From positions 35,001-99,000 of the forward strand of contig NZ_AP026968.1 of NCBI RefSeq assembly GCF_037076355.1: DNA of 64,000 bases, read 5' to 3'. Positions 54,893 through 64,000 of the stretch are shown here, one piece after another (position 1 is the first letter of the stretch; each line of letters starts with the position of its first letter). The notes under the pieces were generated by a model, which made no database searches, was not told the DNA's origin, and was given only the letters and a program-made list of their open reading frames with translations. The position numbers and the translations under genes are program-made. The DNA is from Streptococcus parapneumoniae. Lineage in GTDB: Bacteria > Bacillota > Bacilli > Lactobacillales > Streptococcaceae.

Positions 54893-55365
54893 CAATTGTA
54901 GGATGCCGTATCGATGGACGTTTGATCCACGGACAAGTAGCCAATCTTTGGGCTGGGAAACTAAATGTTTCACGTATTATGGTTGTAGATAACGAAGTTG
55001 TCAACAATGACGTTGAAAAGAGTGGTTTGAAACTTGCGACACCACCAGGTGTAAAATTGAGTATTTTGCCAGTTGAGAAAGCCGCAGCCAATATTCTTGC
55101 TGGTAAATACGATAGCCAACGTCTCTTTATCGTGGCTCGTAAGCCAGACCGCTTCCTTGGTTTGGTAGAAGCAGGTGTACCACTTGAAACCCTTAATGTT
55201 GGGAATATGTCTCAAACACCAGAAACTCGTTCTATTACACGTTCTATCAACGTAGTGGACAAGGATGTGGAAGACTTCCGCAAACTAGCAGAAAAAGGTG
55301 TTAAACTTACTGCTCAAATGGTTCCAAATGATCCAATTTCAGACTTTTTGAGCTTATTAAAATAG
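54889..55365 (+). CDS. Mannose-family PTS component IIB
   Basis: 158 residues with the phosphoryl-transfer histidine His14 in RIDGRLIHGQV, typical of the mannose/fructose/sorbose class. It takes phosphate from IIA and passes it to the sugar during uptake. Coupled to bgaC. The operon (bgaC, IIB, IIC, IID, IIA, agaS, galM) suggests galactose-containing disaccharide or galactosamine uptake. Confidence 0.92.
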   Translation: MTIVGCRIDGRLIHGQVANLWAGKLNVSRIMVVDNEVVNNDVEKSGLKLATPPGVKLSILPVEKAAANILAGKYDSQRLFIVARKPDRFLGLVEAGVPLETLNVGNMSQTPETRSITRSINVVDKDVEDFRKLAEKGVKLTAQMVPNDPISDFLSLLK

Positions 55366-55392
55366 GAAAAAATTTTTTAGGAGGTCATTGTT

Positions 55393-56298
55393 ATGATACA
55401 ATGGTGGCAAATTTTACTTCTCACTTTGTACTCAGCTTATCAAATCTGTGATGAGTTGACGATCGTTTCATCTGCAGGTTCTCCTGTATTTGCTGGTTTC
55501 ATTACTGGTTTAATCATGGGAGATGTGACTACTGGTTTGCTTATCGGTGGTAACTTGCAACTGTTCGTTCTTGGGGTTGGTACCTTCGGTGGTGCTTCTC
55601 GTATCGACGCAACTTCTGGTGCGGTTCTTGCGACAGCCTTCTCTGTTTCACAAGGAATTGATGCACCGCTTGCAATTACTACAATCGCTGTACCAGTAGC
55701 AGCTCTCTTGACTTACTTCGACGTTCTTGGACGTATGACTACTACCTTCTTCGCTCACCGTGTGGATGCTGCAATCGAACGCTATGACTATAAAGGTATT
55801 GAACGCAACTACTTACTTGGTGCGATTCCGTGGGCTCTATCTCGTGCCCTTCCAGTCTTCTTTGCCCTTGCTTTTGGTGGTGAATTTGTACAAGGCGTAG
55901 TAGACTTCGTTACAGAATACCAATGGGTTGCAGATGGTTTGACACTTGCAGGACGTATGCTTCCAGGTCTTGGATTTGCAATCTTGCTTCGTTACCTTCC
56001 AGTTAAACGTAACCTTCACTACCTTGCTATGGGATTTGGTTTGACAGCTATGTTGACTGTTCTTTACTCATATGTAACAGGTCTTGGTGGCGCTGTTGCT
56101 GGTATCGTAGGTACTCTTCCTGCTGAAGTTGCTGAAAAAATTGGTTTCGTGAACAACTTCAAAGGTTTGTCTATGATTGGTATCTCTATCGTAGGTATCT
56201 TCCTTGCAGTGCTTCACTTCAAAAATAGCCAAAAAGTAGCTGTAGCAGCACCTTCTACACCATCAGAAAGTGGGGAAATCGAAGATGACGAATTCTAA
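55393..56298 (+). CDS. Mannose-family PTS component IIC
   Basis: The 301-residue membrane protein has eight or so helices with glycine-rich segments (FAGFITGLIMGDVTTGLLIG, GNLQLFVLGVGTFGGASRID). It forms the sugar channel together with IID. GGAGG lies before the ATG; its 3' end overlaps the IID start by 14 bp. Confidence 0.93.
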   Translation: MIQWWQILLLTLYSAYQICDELTIVSSAGSPVFAGFITGLIMGDVTTGLLIGGNLQLFVLGVGTFGGASRIDATSGAVLATAFSVSQGIDAPLAITTIAVPVAALLTYFDVLGRMTTTFFAHRVDAAIERYDYKGIERNYLLGAIPWALSRALPVFFALAFGGEFVQGVVDFVTEYQWVADGLTLAGRMLPGLGFAILLRYLPVKRNLHYLAMGFGLTAMLTVLYSYVTGLGGAVAGIVGTLPAEVAEKIGFVNNFKGLSMIGISIVGIFLAVLHFKNSQKVAVAAPSTPSESGEIEDDEF

Positions 56299-57100
56299 TT
56301 ACAAACTAACAAAAGAAGATTTTAATCAAATCAACAAACGTAGCTTGTTTACTTTCCAATTAGGTTGGAACTACGAACGTATGCAAGCTTCTGGTTACCT
56401 TTACATGATCTTGCCTCAATTGCGTAAAATGTATGGTGATGGAACTCCTGAATTGAAAGAAATGATGAAAGTTCATACTCAATTCTTCAATACTTCACCA
56501 TTCTTCCATACCATTATCGCTGGTTTTGACCTTGCCATGGAAGAAAAAGATGGTGTAGGTTCAAAAGACGCCGTTAACGGTATCAAGACAGGTTTGATGG
56601 GACCATTCGCTCCTCTTGGGGATACAATCTTTGGTTCACTTGTACCTGCTATCATGGGGTCAGTCGCAGCAACTATGGCTATCGCTGGTCAACCTTGGGG
56701 TATCTTCCTTTGGATTGCAGTTGCAGTAGCGTATGACATCTTCCGTTGGAAACAGTTGGAATTTGCCTACAAAGAAGGGGTTAACCTTATCAACAACATG
56801 CAAAGTACTTTGACAGCTTTGATTGACGCTGCATCTGTACTTGGTGTCTTCATGATGGGTGCTCTTGTAGCAACAGTGATTAACTTTGAAATTTCTTACA
56901 AGTTGCCAATCGGTGAAAAGATGATTGATTTCCAAGACATCTTGAACCAAATCTTCCCACGTTTGCTTCCAGCAATCTTTACTGCCTTTATCTTCTGGTT
57001 GCTTGGTAAGAAAGGTATGAACTCTACTAAAGCTATCGGTATTATTATCGTACTTGCTTTGGTTCTTTCTGCCCTTGGTCACTTTGCACTTGGAATGTAA
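56285..57100 (+). CDS. Mannose-family PTS component IID
   Basis: 271 residues, starting SNYKLTKEDFNQINKRSLFT with the IID family blocks FQLGWNYERMQASGYLYMI and GPFAPLGDTIFGSLVPAIMGS, and a C-terminal hydrophobic helix. ATG 56285 lies inside the end of IIC; the earlier start at 56270 is unlike the family. Confidence 0.92.
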   Translation: MTNSNYKLTKEDFNQINKRSLFTFQLGWNYERMQASGYLYMILPQLRKMYGDGTPELKEMMKVHTQFFNTSPFFHTIIAGFDLAMEEKDGVGSKDAVNGIKTGLMGPFAPLGDTIFGSLVPAIMGSVAATMAIAGQPWGIFLWIAVAVAYDIFRWKQLEFAYKEGVNLINNMQSTLTALIDAASVLGVFMMGALVATVINFEISYKLPIGEKMIDFQDILNQIFPRLLPAIFTAFIFWLLGKKGMNSTKAIGIIIVLALVLSALGHFALGM

Positions 57101-57105
57101 TTTTT

Positions 57106-57510
57106 ATGGCGAAATCATTGATTTTGGTGAGCCATGGTCGCTTCTGTGAAGAGCTTAAAGGTAGTACGGAAATGATTATGGGCCCACAAGACAACATTCA
57201 TACAGTAGCTCTTCTTCCAGAAGATGGGCCAGAAGACTTTACTGCAAAATTCGAAGCTGCTATTGAAGGATTGGATGATTTCCTAGTCTTTGCGGATCTT
57301 CTCGGTGGGACACCTTGTAACGTGGTAAGCCGTTTGATTATGGAAGGTCGTGACATCGAACTTTACGCAGGGATGAATCTTCCAATGGTGATTGAATTTA
57401 TCAATGCGAGCCTTACAGGCGCAGATGCGGACTATAAGAACCGTGCTGCAGAAAGCATTGTGAAAGTTAATGACCTGTTAGCGGGCTTCGATGATGACGA
57501 AGATGAATAA
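57106..57510 (+). CDS. Mannose-family PTS component IIA
   Basis: 134 residues with the phospho-acceptor His10 in LILVSHGRFCEEL and the LFADLLGGTPCNVV block. It is a separate cytoplasmic protein, as in the sorbose/N-acetylgalactosamine type systems, and starts 5 bp after IID. Confidence 0.92.
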   Translation: MAKSLILVSHGRFCEELKGSTEMIMGPQDNIHTVALLPEDGPEDFTAKFEAAIEGLDDFLVFADLLGGTPCNVVSRLIMEGRDIELYAGMNLPMVIEFINASLTGADADYKNRAAESIVKVNDLLAGFDDDEDE

Positions 57511-57553
57511 GATGTGACAACGTGAACATCGTCAGAACAACTTATATAGAATA

Positions 57554-57588
57554 TACATGGGAATGGGGCTTACTCCCATTCCCATATT
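57554..57588 (+). other. Intra-operon hairpin between IIA and agaS
   Basis: TGGGAATGGG pairs with CTCCCATTCCCA around GCTTA, followed by only a weak T stretch. It could be an mRNA stabiliser, attenuator or partial terminator lowering expression of agaS-galM. Confidence 0.55.
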
Positions 57589-57609
57589 TGATAGAAAAAG
57601 AGGAACTCA

Positions 57610-58776
57610 ATGCTACATTATACAAAAGAAGACTTGATCGAATTGGGTGCAGAAATCACTACACGTGAAATCTACCAACAGCCTGACGTATGGAAAGAAG
57701 CTTTTGAATCTTATCAAGCAAAAGGTGAAGAAATTGCAGCCTTCCTACAAGGGATTGCTGATAAACATGACTATATCAAGGTTATTTTGACAGGTGCTGG
57801 GACTTCTGCTTATGTGGGAGATACCTTGGTGCCTTACTTTAAGGAAGTCTATGACGAACGCAAATGGAATTTCAATGCTATTGCGACCACAGATATTGTT
57901 GCCAATCCAGAAACTTATTTGAAAAAAGATGTGGCAACTGTCCTAGTATCTTTTGCTCGCAGCGGAAATTCACCTGAAAGTGTGGCGACTGTTGATTTGG
58001 CCAAGGCCTTGGTGGATGAGCTTTACCAAGTGACGATTACGTGTGCAACGGACGGTAAATTGGCTCTTCAAGCCCACGGTGATGACCGTAATCTCTTGCT
58101 CTTGCAACCAGCTGCTTCTAATGACGCTGGATTTGCTATGACCTCTAGCTTTACGTCTATGATGTTGACAGCTCTCTTGGTCTTTGATCCTACAGAATTT
58201 GCTGTGAAAGCTGAACGTTTTGAAGTTGTATCTAGTCTTGCCCGTAAAATCCTAGACAATCCAGAAGATGTCAAAGAACTTGTTGACCTAGACTTTAACC
58301 GTGTCATCTACCTTGGTGCAGGTCCTTTCTTTGGACTTGCTCATGAAGCTCAGCTCAAGATTTTGGAATTGACAGCTGGCCAAGTGGCGACCATGTATGA
58401 AAGTCCAGTTGGCTTCCGTCACGGTCCAAAATCTCTGATCAACGAAGATACAGTTGTCTTGGTCTTTGGGACAACGACAGACTACACTCGTAAGTACGAC
58501 TTGGACTTGGTTCGTGAGGTTGCTGGTGACCAGATTGCTCGTCGTGTTGTGCTTTTGAGTGATCAAGCCTTTGGTCTTGAAAATGTCAAAGAAGTGGCCC
58601 TTGGTTGTGGCGGTGTCTTGAATGATATTTACCGTGTCTTCCCTTACATCGTTTATGCTCAACTCTTTGCCCTATTGACTTCACTTAAGGTCGAAAATAA
58701 ACCAGATACACCGTCTCCTACTGGTACAGTAAACCGTGTGGTACAAGGTGTTATCATCCACGAATATCAAAAGTAA
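57610..58776 (+). CDS. agaS: SIS-domain sugar isomerase AgaS
   Basis: The 388-residue protein has two SIS domains (VILTGAGTSAYVGD, VSFARSGNSPES; YLGAGPFFGLAHEAQLKILE, YESPVGFRHGPKSL). AgaS deaminates/isomerises galactosamine 6-phosphate to tagatose 6-phosphate. Its presence argues that the PTS brings in amino-sugar- or galactose-containing substrates released by BgaC. AGAGGAAC precedes ATG. Confidence 0.9.
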   Translation: MLHYTKEDLIELGAEITTREIYQQPDVWKEAFESYQAKGEEIAAFLQGIADKHDYIKVILTGAGTSAYVGDTLVPYFKEVYDERKWNFNAIATTDIVANPETYLKKDVATVLVSFARSGNSPESVATVDLAKALVDELYQVTITCATDGKLALQAHGDDRNLLLLQPAASNDAGFAMTSSFTSMMLTALLVFDPTEFAVKAERFEVVSSLARKILDNPEDVKELVDLDFNRVIYLGAGPFFGLAHEAQLKILELTAGQVATMYESPVGFRHGPKSLINEDTVVLVFGTTTDYTRKYDLDLVREVAGDQIARRVVLLSDQAFGLENVKEVALGCGGVLNDIYRVFPYIVYAQLFALLTSLKVENKPDTPSPTGTVNRVVQGVIIHEYQK

Positions 58777-58892
58777 GACAGTGTTTATGAATTCTTGATA
58801 AAGGAGTTTGTAAATCATACAAGTAAACCATAGATTGTCAATTCGCTTTCTATGGTTTGTTTGATTGAGAGAAATAGTAAAAGGAGAACAGA

Positions 58893-59930
58893 ATGAAAGC
58901 ATACACAGAGCGTGTGTTTGGAAATGTTGAGGGACAAGATGTCTTGGCCTATCGATTTGAGACGGACGGTGGTTACCAACTTGAGGTTATGACTTATGGT
59001 GCGACCATCTTGCGTTATGTCACACCTGACAAGGATGGAAATTTTGCCAATGTTATCTTGGGATTTGATGATTTTGCTAGCTATGTAGGTAATAGTCCCA
59101 AGCATGGAGCAAGTGTAGGTCCTATGGCGGGTCGTATTGCAGGTGCGACATTTGAGCTCAATGGTAAGATCTATGACCTTGAAGTCAACAATGCTAGCAA
59201 CTGTAACCACAGTGGTTCAACTGGTTGGGATTCCAGCTTGTTTGAAGTTGTAGAAGTAAGTAATCATGGCTTGACCCTCTACACAGAGCGTACAGATGGG
59301 ACAGGAGGATTTCCTGGGAATCTCAAGATCTGGATTAGTTATCACTTGGAAGAAACTGGTGCCTACGAAATTAGCTACAAGGTAACAACTGATCAGGATA
59401 CGCTGGTCAATCCGACCAACCACAGCTATTTTAACTTGTCTGGTGATTTCACGCAGACGATTGACCGTCATGTCTTCCAACTAAACACAGAGGGTATTTA
59501 TCCAATCGCTCCCGATGGTGTTCCGGCCAAAACTCCAGATGTAAATCGTGATGTGGTCAAACACATCTACAATGGTGCCTTGTTGAAAGACATCTTTGCA
59601 GAAGAAGATGAGCAAATCCAGCTGGTATCTGGTTTGGATCACCCATTTGCTCTTCCTGCAGGTCATGACAATGCTGGTTTCCTTTATGACCAAAACTCAG
59701 GCCGCTTCCTGCTTTTCAAGACAGAGTCTCCTTGCTTTGTAGTCTACACAGCAAACTTTGTGGATGAGAGTGTCATCATAGGAGGTCAGCCAATGGTACA
59801 GCACAATGGGATTGCCCTTGAAGCGCAGGCTTTACCAGATGCCATTCACAGTGACTTCAAAGACCAAGTCATCCTTAAAGCTGGTCAAACCTTCACTAGT
59901 AAGACACGTTATGAACTTGTTGTGAAATAA
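58893..59930 (+). CDS. galM: Aldose 1-epimerase (galactose mutarotase)
   Basis: Converts beta- to alpha-galactose for entry to the Leloir pathway. The 345-residue protein has the family features NHSGSTGWDSSLFE, VNPTNHSYFNLSG (His) and a C-terminal HNGIALEAQALPDAIH with the catalytic Glu. AAAGGAG precedes ATG. Last gene of the operon; it acts on galactose released by BgaC. Confidence 0.93.
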   Translation: MKAYTERVFGNVEGQDVLAYRFETDGGYQLEVMTYGATILRYVTPDKDGNFANVILGFDDFASYVGNSPKHGASVGPMAGRIAGATFELNGKIYDLEVNNASNCNHSGSTGWDSSLFEVVEVSNHGLTLYTERTDGTGGFPGNLKIWISYHLEETGAYEISYKVTTDQDTLVNPTNHSYFNLSGDFTQTIDRHVFQLNTEGIYPIAPDGVPAKTPDVNRDVVKHIYNGALLKDIFAEEDEQIQLVSGLDHPFALPAGHDNAGFLYDQNSGRFLLFKTESPCFVVYTANFVDESVIIGGQPMVQHNGIALEAQALPDAIHSDFKDQVILKAGQTFTSKTRYELVVK

Positions 59931-60063
59931 AGAATCATTGCGCCTACTTTTGGAATTTAGGAATAGGTAAGCAAAGACAAATAGTAGGAAAATATGATAT
60001 AATTAAACGTTGAAAGGTATCTGTTAAGATAATATTCAAACTACAATAAGGAGTAAGAAAGAA

Positions 60064-61251
60064 ATGAAGAAAATTGTATTTGCTAGTGCCTTGGCTTTGA
60101 CTTTGGCAGGAGCAGTTTTGACAAATGATGTTTTTGCGAACGACAGACTGGTTGCAACGCAATCTGCTGATGGTAATGTATTGACCTCAGAGGTGCTAAA
60201 ACCTTCTAGTGGCAATGTTTTGGTTGGAATCAAGGGAGAATTTTTGCCTCCTCATCAACAATCTATTTTAGATGCTATCAATAAAATTCGTAAAGAAGCA
60301 GCCGACGAAGGTTTGGTAGATAAGTATGTTCCTGTCAAATGGTCAGTTGACCATGAGAAAACGGCTTTTGTACGCGCTGCTGAGGTATCTGTTGCGCTGA
60401 AGGCTGAACGTCTTTCCAGTAAAAACAACTGGACTGCCTTTCCATCTGGTAATAGCCTAAGTGGAGAAGCTTTAGATTTGAATCCTGATGGATTTCTAAA
60501 AGCAATTGAAAACTGGCATGCTGAAAAGGCGCAATATGTGGCGAAAAAGAAAGATAAAACATCAAAAGAATTTTCATCTTATTATGAGAACTTGATTAAC
60601 CCTAAATTTACCCATGTGGGTCTTGCTGCTTTTAAAAATGCAGCTAGTCCTCAGAAGGCAGCAACGGTTGCTCTGGCTCTAGGAACTACGACTTCTTCAG
60701 AGGAATTGGCTGGTGGATATGGTTCTGCTGTTCAGTACACAGAAGTGACTGCCTCAAACCTTTCAACAGTTAAAAGTAAAGCTATAGTTGTAGAAACACC
60801 GCTGAAAGATTTCAGAAAATCCACATCTGATCAGTCTGGCTGGGTGCAGTCTAATGGCAAGTGGTATTTTTATGAGTCTGGTGATGTGAAGACAGGCTGG
60901 TTGAAAACAGGTGGTCAATGGTACTACTTGAATGATCTAGGTGTCATGCAGACTGGATTTGTAGAAGTTGATGGATCGGTGTATTATCTAAGTAACTCAG
61001 GTGCTATGTTTACAGGCTGGGGAACAGATGGTAGCAGATGGTTCTACTTTGATGGCTCAGGAGCTATGAAAACAGGCTGGTACAAGGAAAATGGTACCTG
61101 GTATTACCTTGATGAAGAAGGGATCATGAAGACGGGCTGGTTTAAAGTAGGTCAACACTGGTACTATGCAAATGGTTCAGGCGCTTTGGCCGTTAGCACA
61201 ACAACACCAGATGGTTACCGTGTCAATGCTAATGGTGAATGGGTAAGCTAG
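60064..61251 (+). CDS. CAP-domain choline-binding surface protein
   Basis: The 395-residue protein has a signal peptide (about 1-26, ending DVFAND), a CAP/SCP-like domain (about 65-230: ILDAINKIRKEAADEGL, NSLSGEALDLNPDGFLKAIE, NPKFTHVGLAAF) and six or so choline-binding repeats (about 255-395: WVQSNGKWYFYESGDVKTGW and following). CAP proteins have varied extracellular roles; function here unknown. AAGGAG is about 12 bp before the ATG, and a terminator follows. It stands between galM and the PspA-like gene. Confidence 0.8.
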   Translation: MKKIVFASALALTLAGAVLTNDVFANDRLVATQSADGNVLTSEVLKPSSGNVLVGIKGEFLPPHQQSILDAINKIRKEAADEGLVDKYVPVKWSVDHEKTAFVRAAEVSVALKAERLSSKNNWTAFPSGNSLSGEALDLNPDGFLKAIENWHAEKAQYVAKKKDKTSKEFSSYYENLINPKFTHVGLAAFKNAASPQKAATVALALGTTTSSEELAGGYGSAVQYTEVTASNLSTVKSKAIVVETPLKDFRKSTSDQSGWVQSNGKWYFYESGDVKTGWLKTGGQWYYLNDLGVMQTGFVEVDGSVYYLSNSGAMFTGWGTDGSRWFYFDGSGAMKTGWYKENGTWYYLDEEGIMKTGWFKVGQHWYYANGSGALAVSTTTPDGYRVNANGEWVS

Positions 61252-61313
61252 GCTGAAAATAGCAAGTCATAGGTAAATTATTCATCTTACTAGCAAAAAG
61301 AATGAACGATAAG

Positions 61314-61346
61314 AAAGAGGTTGATGGCAAACATTGACCTCTTTTT
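61314..61346 (+). terminator. Terminator of the CAP-domain protein gene
   Basis: AAGAGGT and ATG pair with CAT and ACCTCTT, then T6. The remaining 61350-61650 stretch holds no gene. Confidence 0.82.
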
Positions 61347-61657
61347 TGGAGTGTCTCGAGTCAGTTGCTACTAGCTGAAAACAAGGGCGAGTCACCATCT
61401 ATCGCAAATATACCACAGTTATCACTAGACTATTCCTAATTCAAAAATCAACCTTTTGATATATGGAAATGTGAGTTTTATCTGCAATCGAAAAGCAAAT
61501 ACACACCTTGTCTTTGAAGTCAAGTGAGTATAAAAGAGAAACTCTAAGGGAGAGAATGTAAAGAAATACAAAAGTTTTCAAAACGATTTTCATAAAAACT
61601 TTGATAAAACAAATAAAATTCCGAACGAAAATGTAACACAATTGTAATATAAAACAC

Positions 61658-61688
61658 TTGACAAGTATTTACGGGGGGGGGGTATACT
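61658..61688 (+). promoter_or_regulatory. Promoter with a G10 tract in the spacer
   Basis: TTGACA (61658-61663) and TATACT (61683-61688) are both near consensus, but the spacer is 19 bp and contains ten consecutive G (61673-61682) touching the -10. Loss of two G would give the optimal 17 bp. This is the classic layout of a slippage-controlled promoter. Confidence 0.75.
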
Positions 61689-61736
61689 TAATATAGTATA
61701 GTCTGAAAATGATTATCAGAAAAGAGGTAAATTTAG

Positions 61737-64000
61737 ATGAATAAGAAAAAAATGATTTTAACAAGTCTAGCCAGTGTCGCTATCTTAGGGGCTGGTTTTA
61801 CTACGGTTCAACCGTTATTAGTTGTAAACGCTGACGAAAATGCTACTCAACCAGCTGTACCAAAAGTTATTCAAGATGCTCAATCGGATGCTGATAAAGC
61901 GGATGCTAAAGTTAAAGAACTTGAGAAAAAAGTAGCTGATAAAACAACAGAAGCTACAACAGCAAACACTAAATTAGAAACAGAGAAAAAAGAAGCTGCT
62001 GATGCTAATCAAGCAAAAGCTGATGCTGAAACAGCAAAAACTGATGCAGAAAAAGCTAAATCTACTGCAGACGAAGAATTAGCTACTGCTAAAGATAAAG
62101 CCGCGGAAGCTGATACTAAAGCCAAAGAAGAAGCTGATAAAGAAGCTGCTAAGAAAAAAGAGGAAGCTGATACTAAAAAACAAATCTCAGACGCTTTAGA
62201 TAAATTATTAGCAGATGGTGAAAAAGCTATCAATGAAAACGCAAAAATCATTGATAAAGAAAAAGCTATTAAAGAATTCAAAGAAAAAATTGGGAAAGAA
62301 GACCTATTAGCTGCAATCGAAGCAGGTGAAATCTCAATTGATGATATTGCTGCTGAGTTAAACGACGATGCTGCAAAAGCTGAGGCGAACGAAGTTGCTG
62401 ATAAAAAAATGCGCGATAAAGAGCAAGCCGCTGGATCAACAACTATGGAGGCTGGTGCTACAGCTGTACAACCAAAAGAGAAAAAAGCTATCACTTCTGA
62501 CTCTGATCTAAAATCAAAACTTGATGAAGCTGAAAAAGCAGACGCTGCTCGTCCACAATCAGAAAAACTTCAAGACAAAGCTGATCAATTAGAAGATGGA
62601 CTTGATCGTTTAGAGAAACAATATGACGAAGCTAAAAAAGTAACTGATGAAAAGGCTGCTGTTTTAGCAAAACAAGAAAAAGCTCTTAAAGAAGCTAAAG
62701 AGGCAGCTGATATCGTTGAAGAATACAAATTTGAAGATGGTATCGTTAGCCCATTAAAAAATGTGGTAATAGAAATCGAAAAAACTCACAAAGAAGCTTT
62801 AGCTGAATTTGAAGAAGCTTATACAGCTACTGCATACTACGCAGAACAAGGTAAAGAGCTAGAAGCAGAGTACAATAAAACAGTTGCTGCTGTGAAAGTT
62901 GCTAAAGAAGAAGAAGCTAAAAATCCTAAGTCAGCAGAAAAACCTGTAGAAAAACCAAAAGTAAAAACAGAAGCTGAAAAAGCTGCTGAAGCTAAAGCTG
63001 AAGCTGATAAAAAAGTAACGGAGGCAGAGGCTAAAGTTAAAGAAGCTGAAGCAAAAGTTAAGGAAACAACTAAAGCTCTTGAAGAAGCTACATCTAAGGC
63101 TGCTAACGAAAACGCTGATGTCCAACCTGCTGAAACAGCAAAAACTGAAGCTGAAACAGCAAAAGCTAATGCAGAAGCTGAATTAGCTAAAGCTAAAGAA
63201 GCAGCTGAAAAAGCAAAACAAAAAGTTGAAGAACTTAAAAAAGAAGAGGCAGATAACTTAAACGATCTTAAAGCATCTTTAGATGAACTTGAAAAAGAAG
63301 CTGAAGCTAAAATCAATGCAAATGATAAAATCACTGACAAAGCTAAAGCTCTTGAAGAAGCTAAAGCTGCTATCGGTAAAGAAGATTTATTAAAAGCTGT
63401 TAACGAAGGTATTCTTTCAGCAACTGAAGCTGTTAAAGAAATCAAAGATGATTTCGCTAAAGCTGAAGCTGCCAAAGATCAAGATCCTCAAGCTGATAAC
63501 ATTGGAGCCGCAACTCCAACTATCCAAGATGGAGATAAAGTTTCTGAAGCAGATAAAAAAGTATTTGCTGACGCAGACAAGAAAACAGCAGATGAAGAAG
63601 CTGCTCGTCCTGAATCAGAAAAACTTCAAGAAAAAGCTGATCAATTACTTAAAGAAATTAATTATTTAACTGGGATTGCTGATAAAGATAAAGCAGATGC
63701 CGATGTTAAATTTGAAAAACTGAAAAAAGCTAGAGAAACTCTATTAGAAGCTAGACAAGCTCTTAGAGCAGCAGAAGAAGCTAATTCTAAACCTGAAGTT
63801 ATTAAAGCATTGAAGAAAGTTGTTTATAACCTAAGATTAGATCGCGACACTGCAAAACAAGATTTAGATAAATCTACAAAACCGTTAGAAGCTTACACAG
63901 TTGCAATCAACAAACTTACTGACGAGTACAATCAAACTCTTAAAGATTTAGAAGCAGCTAAGAACAAAGAAGCTGAAAAACCTACTGAGCCAACTCAACC
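61737..64000 (+). CDS. PspA-like helical surface protein, 3' end beyond the window
   Basis: The frame opens at ATG 61737 after AAAGAGG and stays open to the window end (754 codons). The signal peptide MNKKKMILTSLASVAILGAG strongly resembles that of PspA. The rest is Ala/Lys/Glu-rich coiled coil with two diverged large modules, each with IGKEDLL, a short acidic turn, AARP-SEKLQ-KADQL and a long helical end (about 170-400 and 520-740), then a proline-rich stretch KPTEPTQP at the edge. A C-terminal choline-binding or LPXTG anchor is expected beyond the window. Not PspA itself over its length; a mosaic relative. Confidence 0.8.
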   Translation, partial: MNKKKMILTSLASVAILGAGFTTVQPLLVVNADENATQPAVPKVIQDAQSDADKADAKVKELEKKVADKTTEATTANTKLETEKKEAADANQAKADAETAKTDAEKAKSTADEELATAKDKAAEADTKAKEEADKEAAKKKEEADTKKQISDALDKLLADGEKAINENAKIIDKEKAIKEFKEKIGKEDLLAAIEAGEISIDDIAAELNDDAAKAEANEVADKKMRDKEQAAGSTTMEAGATAVQPKEKKAITSDSDLKSKLDEAEKADAARPQSEKLQDKADQLEDGLDRLEKQYDEAKKVTDEKAAVLAKQEKALKEAKEAADIVEEYKFEDGIVSPLKNVVIEIEKTHKEALAEFEEAYTATAYYAEQGKELEAEYNKTVAAVKVAKEEEAKNPKSAEKPVEKPKVKTEAEKAAEAKAEADKKVTEAEAKVKEAEAKVKETTKALEEATSKAANENADVQPAETAKTEAETAKANAEAELAKAKEAAEKAKQKVEELKKEEADNLNDLKASLDELEKEAEAKINANDKITDKAKALEEAKAAIGKEDLLKAVNEGILSATEAVKEIKDDFAKAEAAKDQDPQADNIGAATPTIQDGDKVSEADKKVFADADKKTADEEAARPESEKLQEKADQLLKEINYLTGIADKDKADADVKFEKLKKARETLLEARQALRAAEEANSKPEVIKALKKVVYNLRLDRDTAKQDLDKSTKPLEAYTVAINKLTDEYNQTLKDLEAAKNKEAEKPTEPTQ

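Overview
The window looks like chromosome from a mitis-group Streptococcus (S. mitis, S. pseudopneumoniae or a close pneumococcal relative). Evidence: comW, comAB, a CiaR-driven csRNA, BOX and RUP-like repeats, the order purA-csRNA-tadA-SRP RNA-dut-radA, the pur operon with a vanZ-type gene, the bgaC/mannose-class PTS/agaS/galM operon, and four choline-binding surface proteins. From memory, pneumococcus has strH between purB and the GntR gene; that gene is absent here, and several small insertions differ from the pneumococcal layout.

Layout. 1-1740: graveyard of IS630, IS200/IS605 and IS1182 remnants. 2.1-10.5 kb: comW and housekeeping genes (purA, csRNA, tadA, SRP RNA, dut, radA, carbonic anhydrase, PrsW protein, prs). 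10.5-14.9 kb: two inverted copies of an Rpn-type nuclease gene, plus a third C-terminal fragment, flanking a coiled-coil choline-binding protein. 14.9-22.8 kb: polA, a CoA-binding protein, a YeiH-type exporter, an Fst-like type I toxin-antitoxin locus, and the aminotransferase-recO-plsX-acp operon. 23.2-33.5 kb: a choline-binding protein, then a peptide/histidine-kinase/response-regulator set, three tandem 16-residue micro-ORFs, several double-glycine bacteriocin-like peptides alternating with small membrane (immunity-like) proteins, and comAB, whose peptidase-containing transporter can process double-glycine leaders. 33.6-51.8 kb: purine genes purC-L-F-M-N, an acetyltransferase, a purH fragment, vanZ, purH, purD, a strongly structured non-coding stretch, purE, purK, then an AT-rich two-gene insert (HEPN-domain protein and a Ser/Thr kinase with an RNase H1-type hybrid-binding domain), then purB. 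52-60 kb: GntR regulator divergent from the bgaC-PTS-agaS-galM operon. 60-64 kb: a CAP-domain choline-binding protein and the start of a large helical PspA-like surface protein with a poly-G promoter spacer.

The most unusual content is the HEPN/kinase pair (possible nucleic-acid-sensing defence module), the micro-ORF repeats inside the peptide cluster, the paired structured elements before purE, and the poly-G promoter. Functions proposed for these are inferences from sequence alone.
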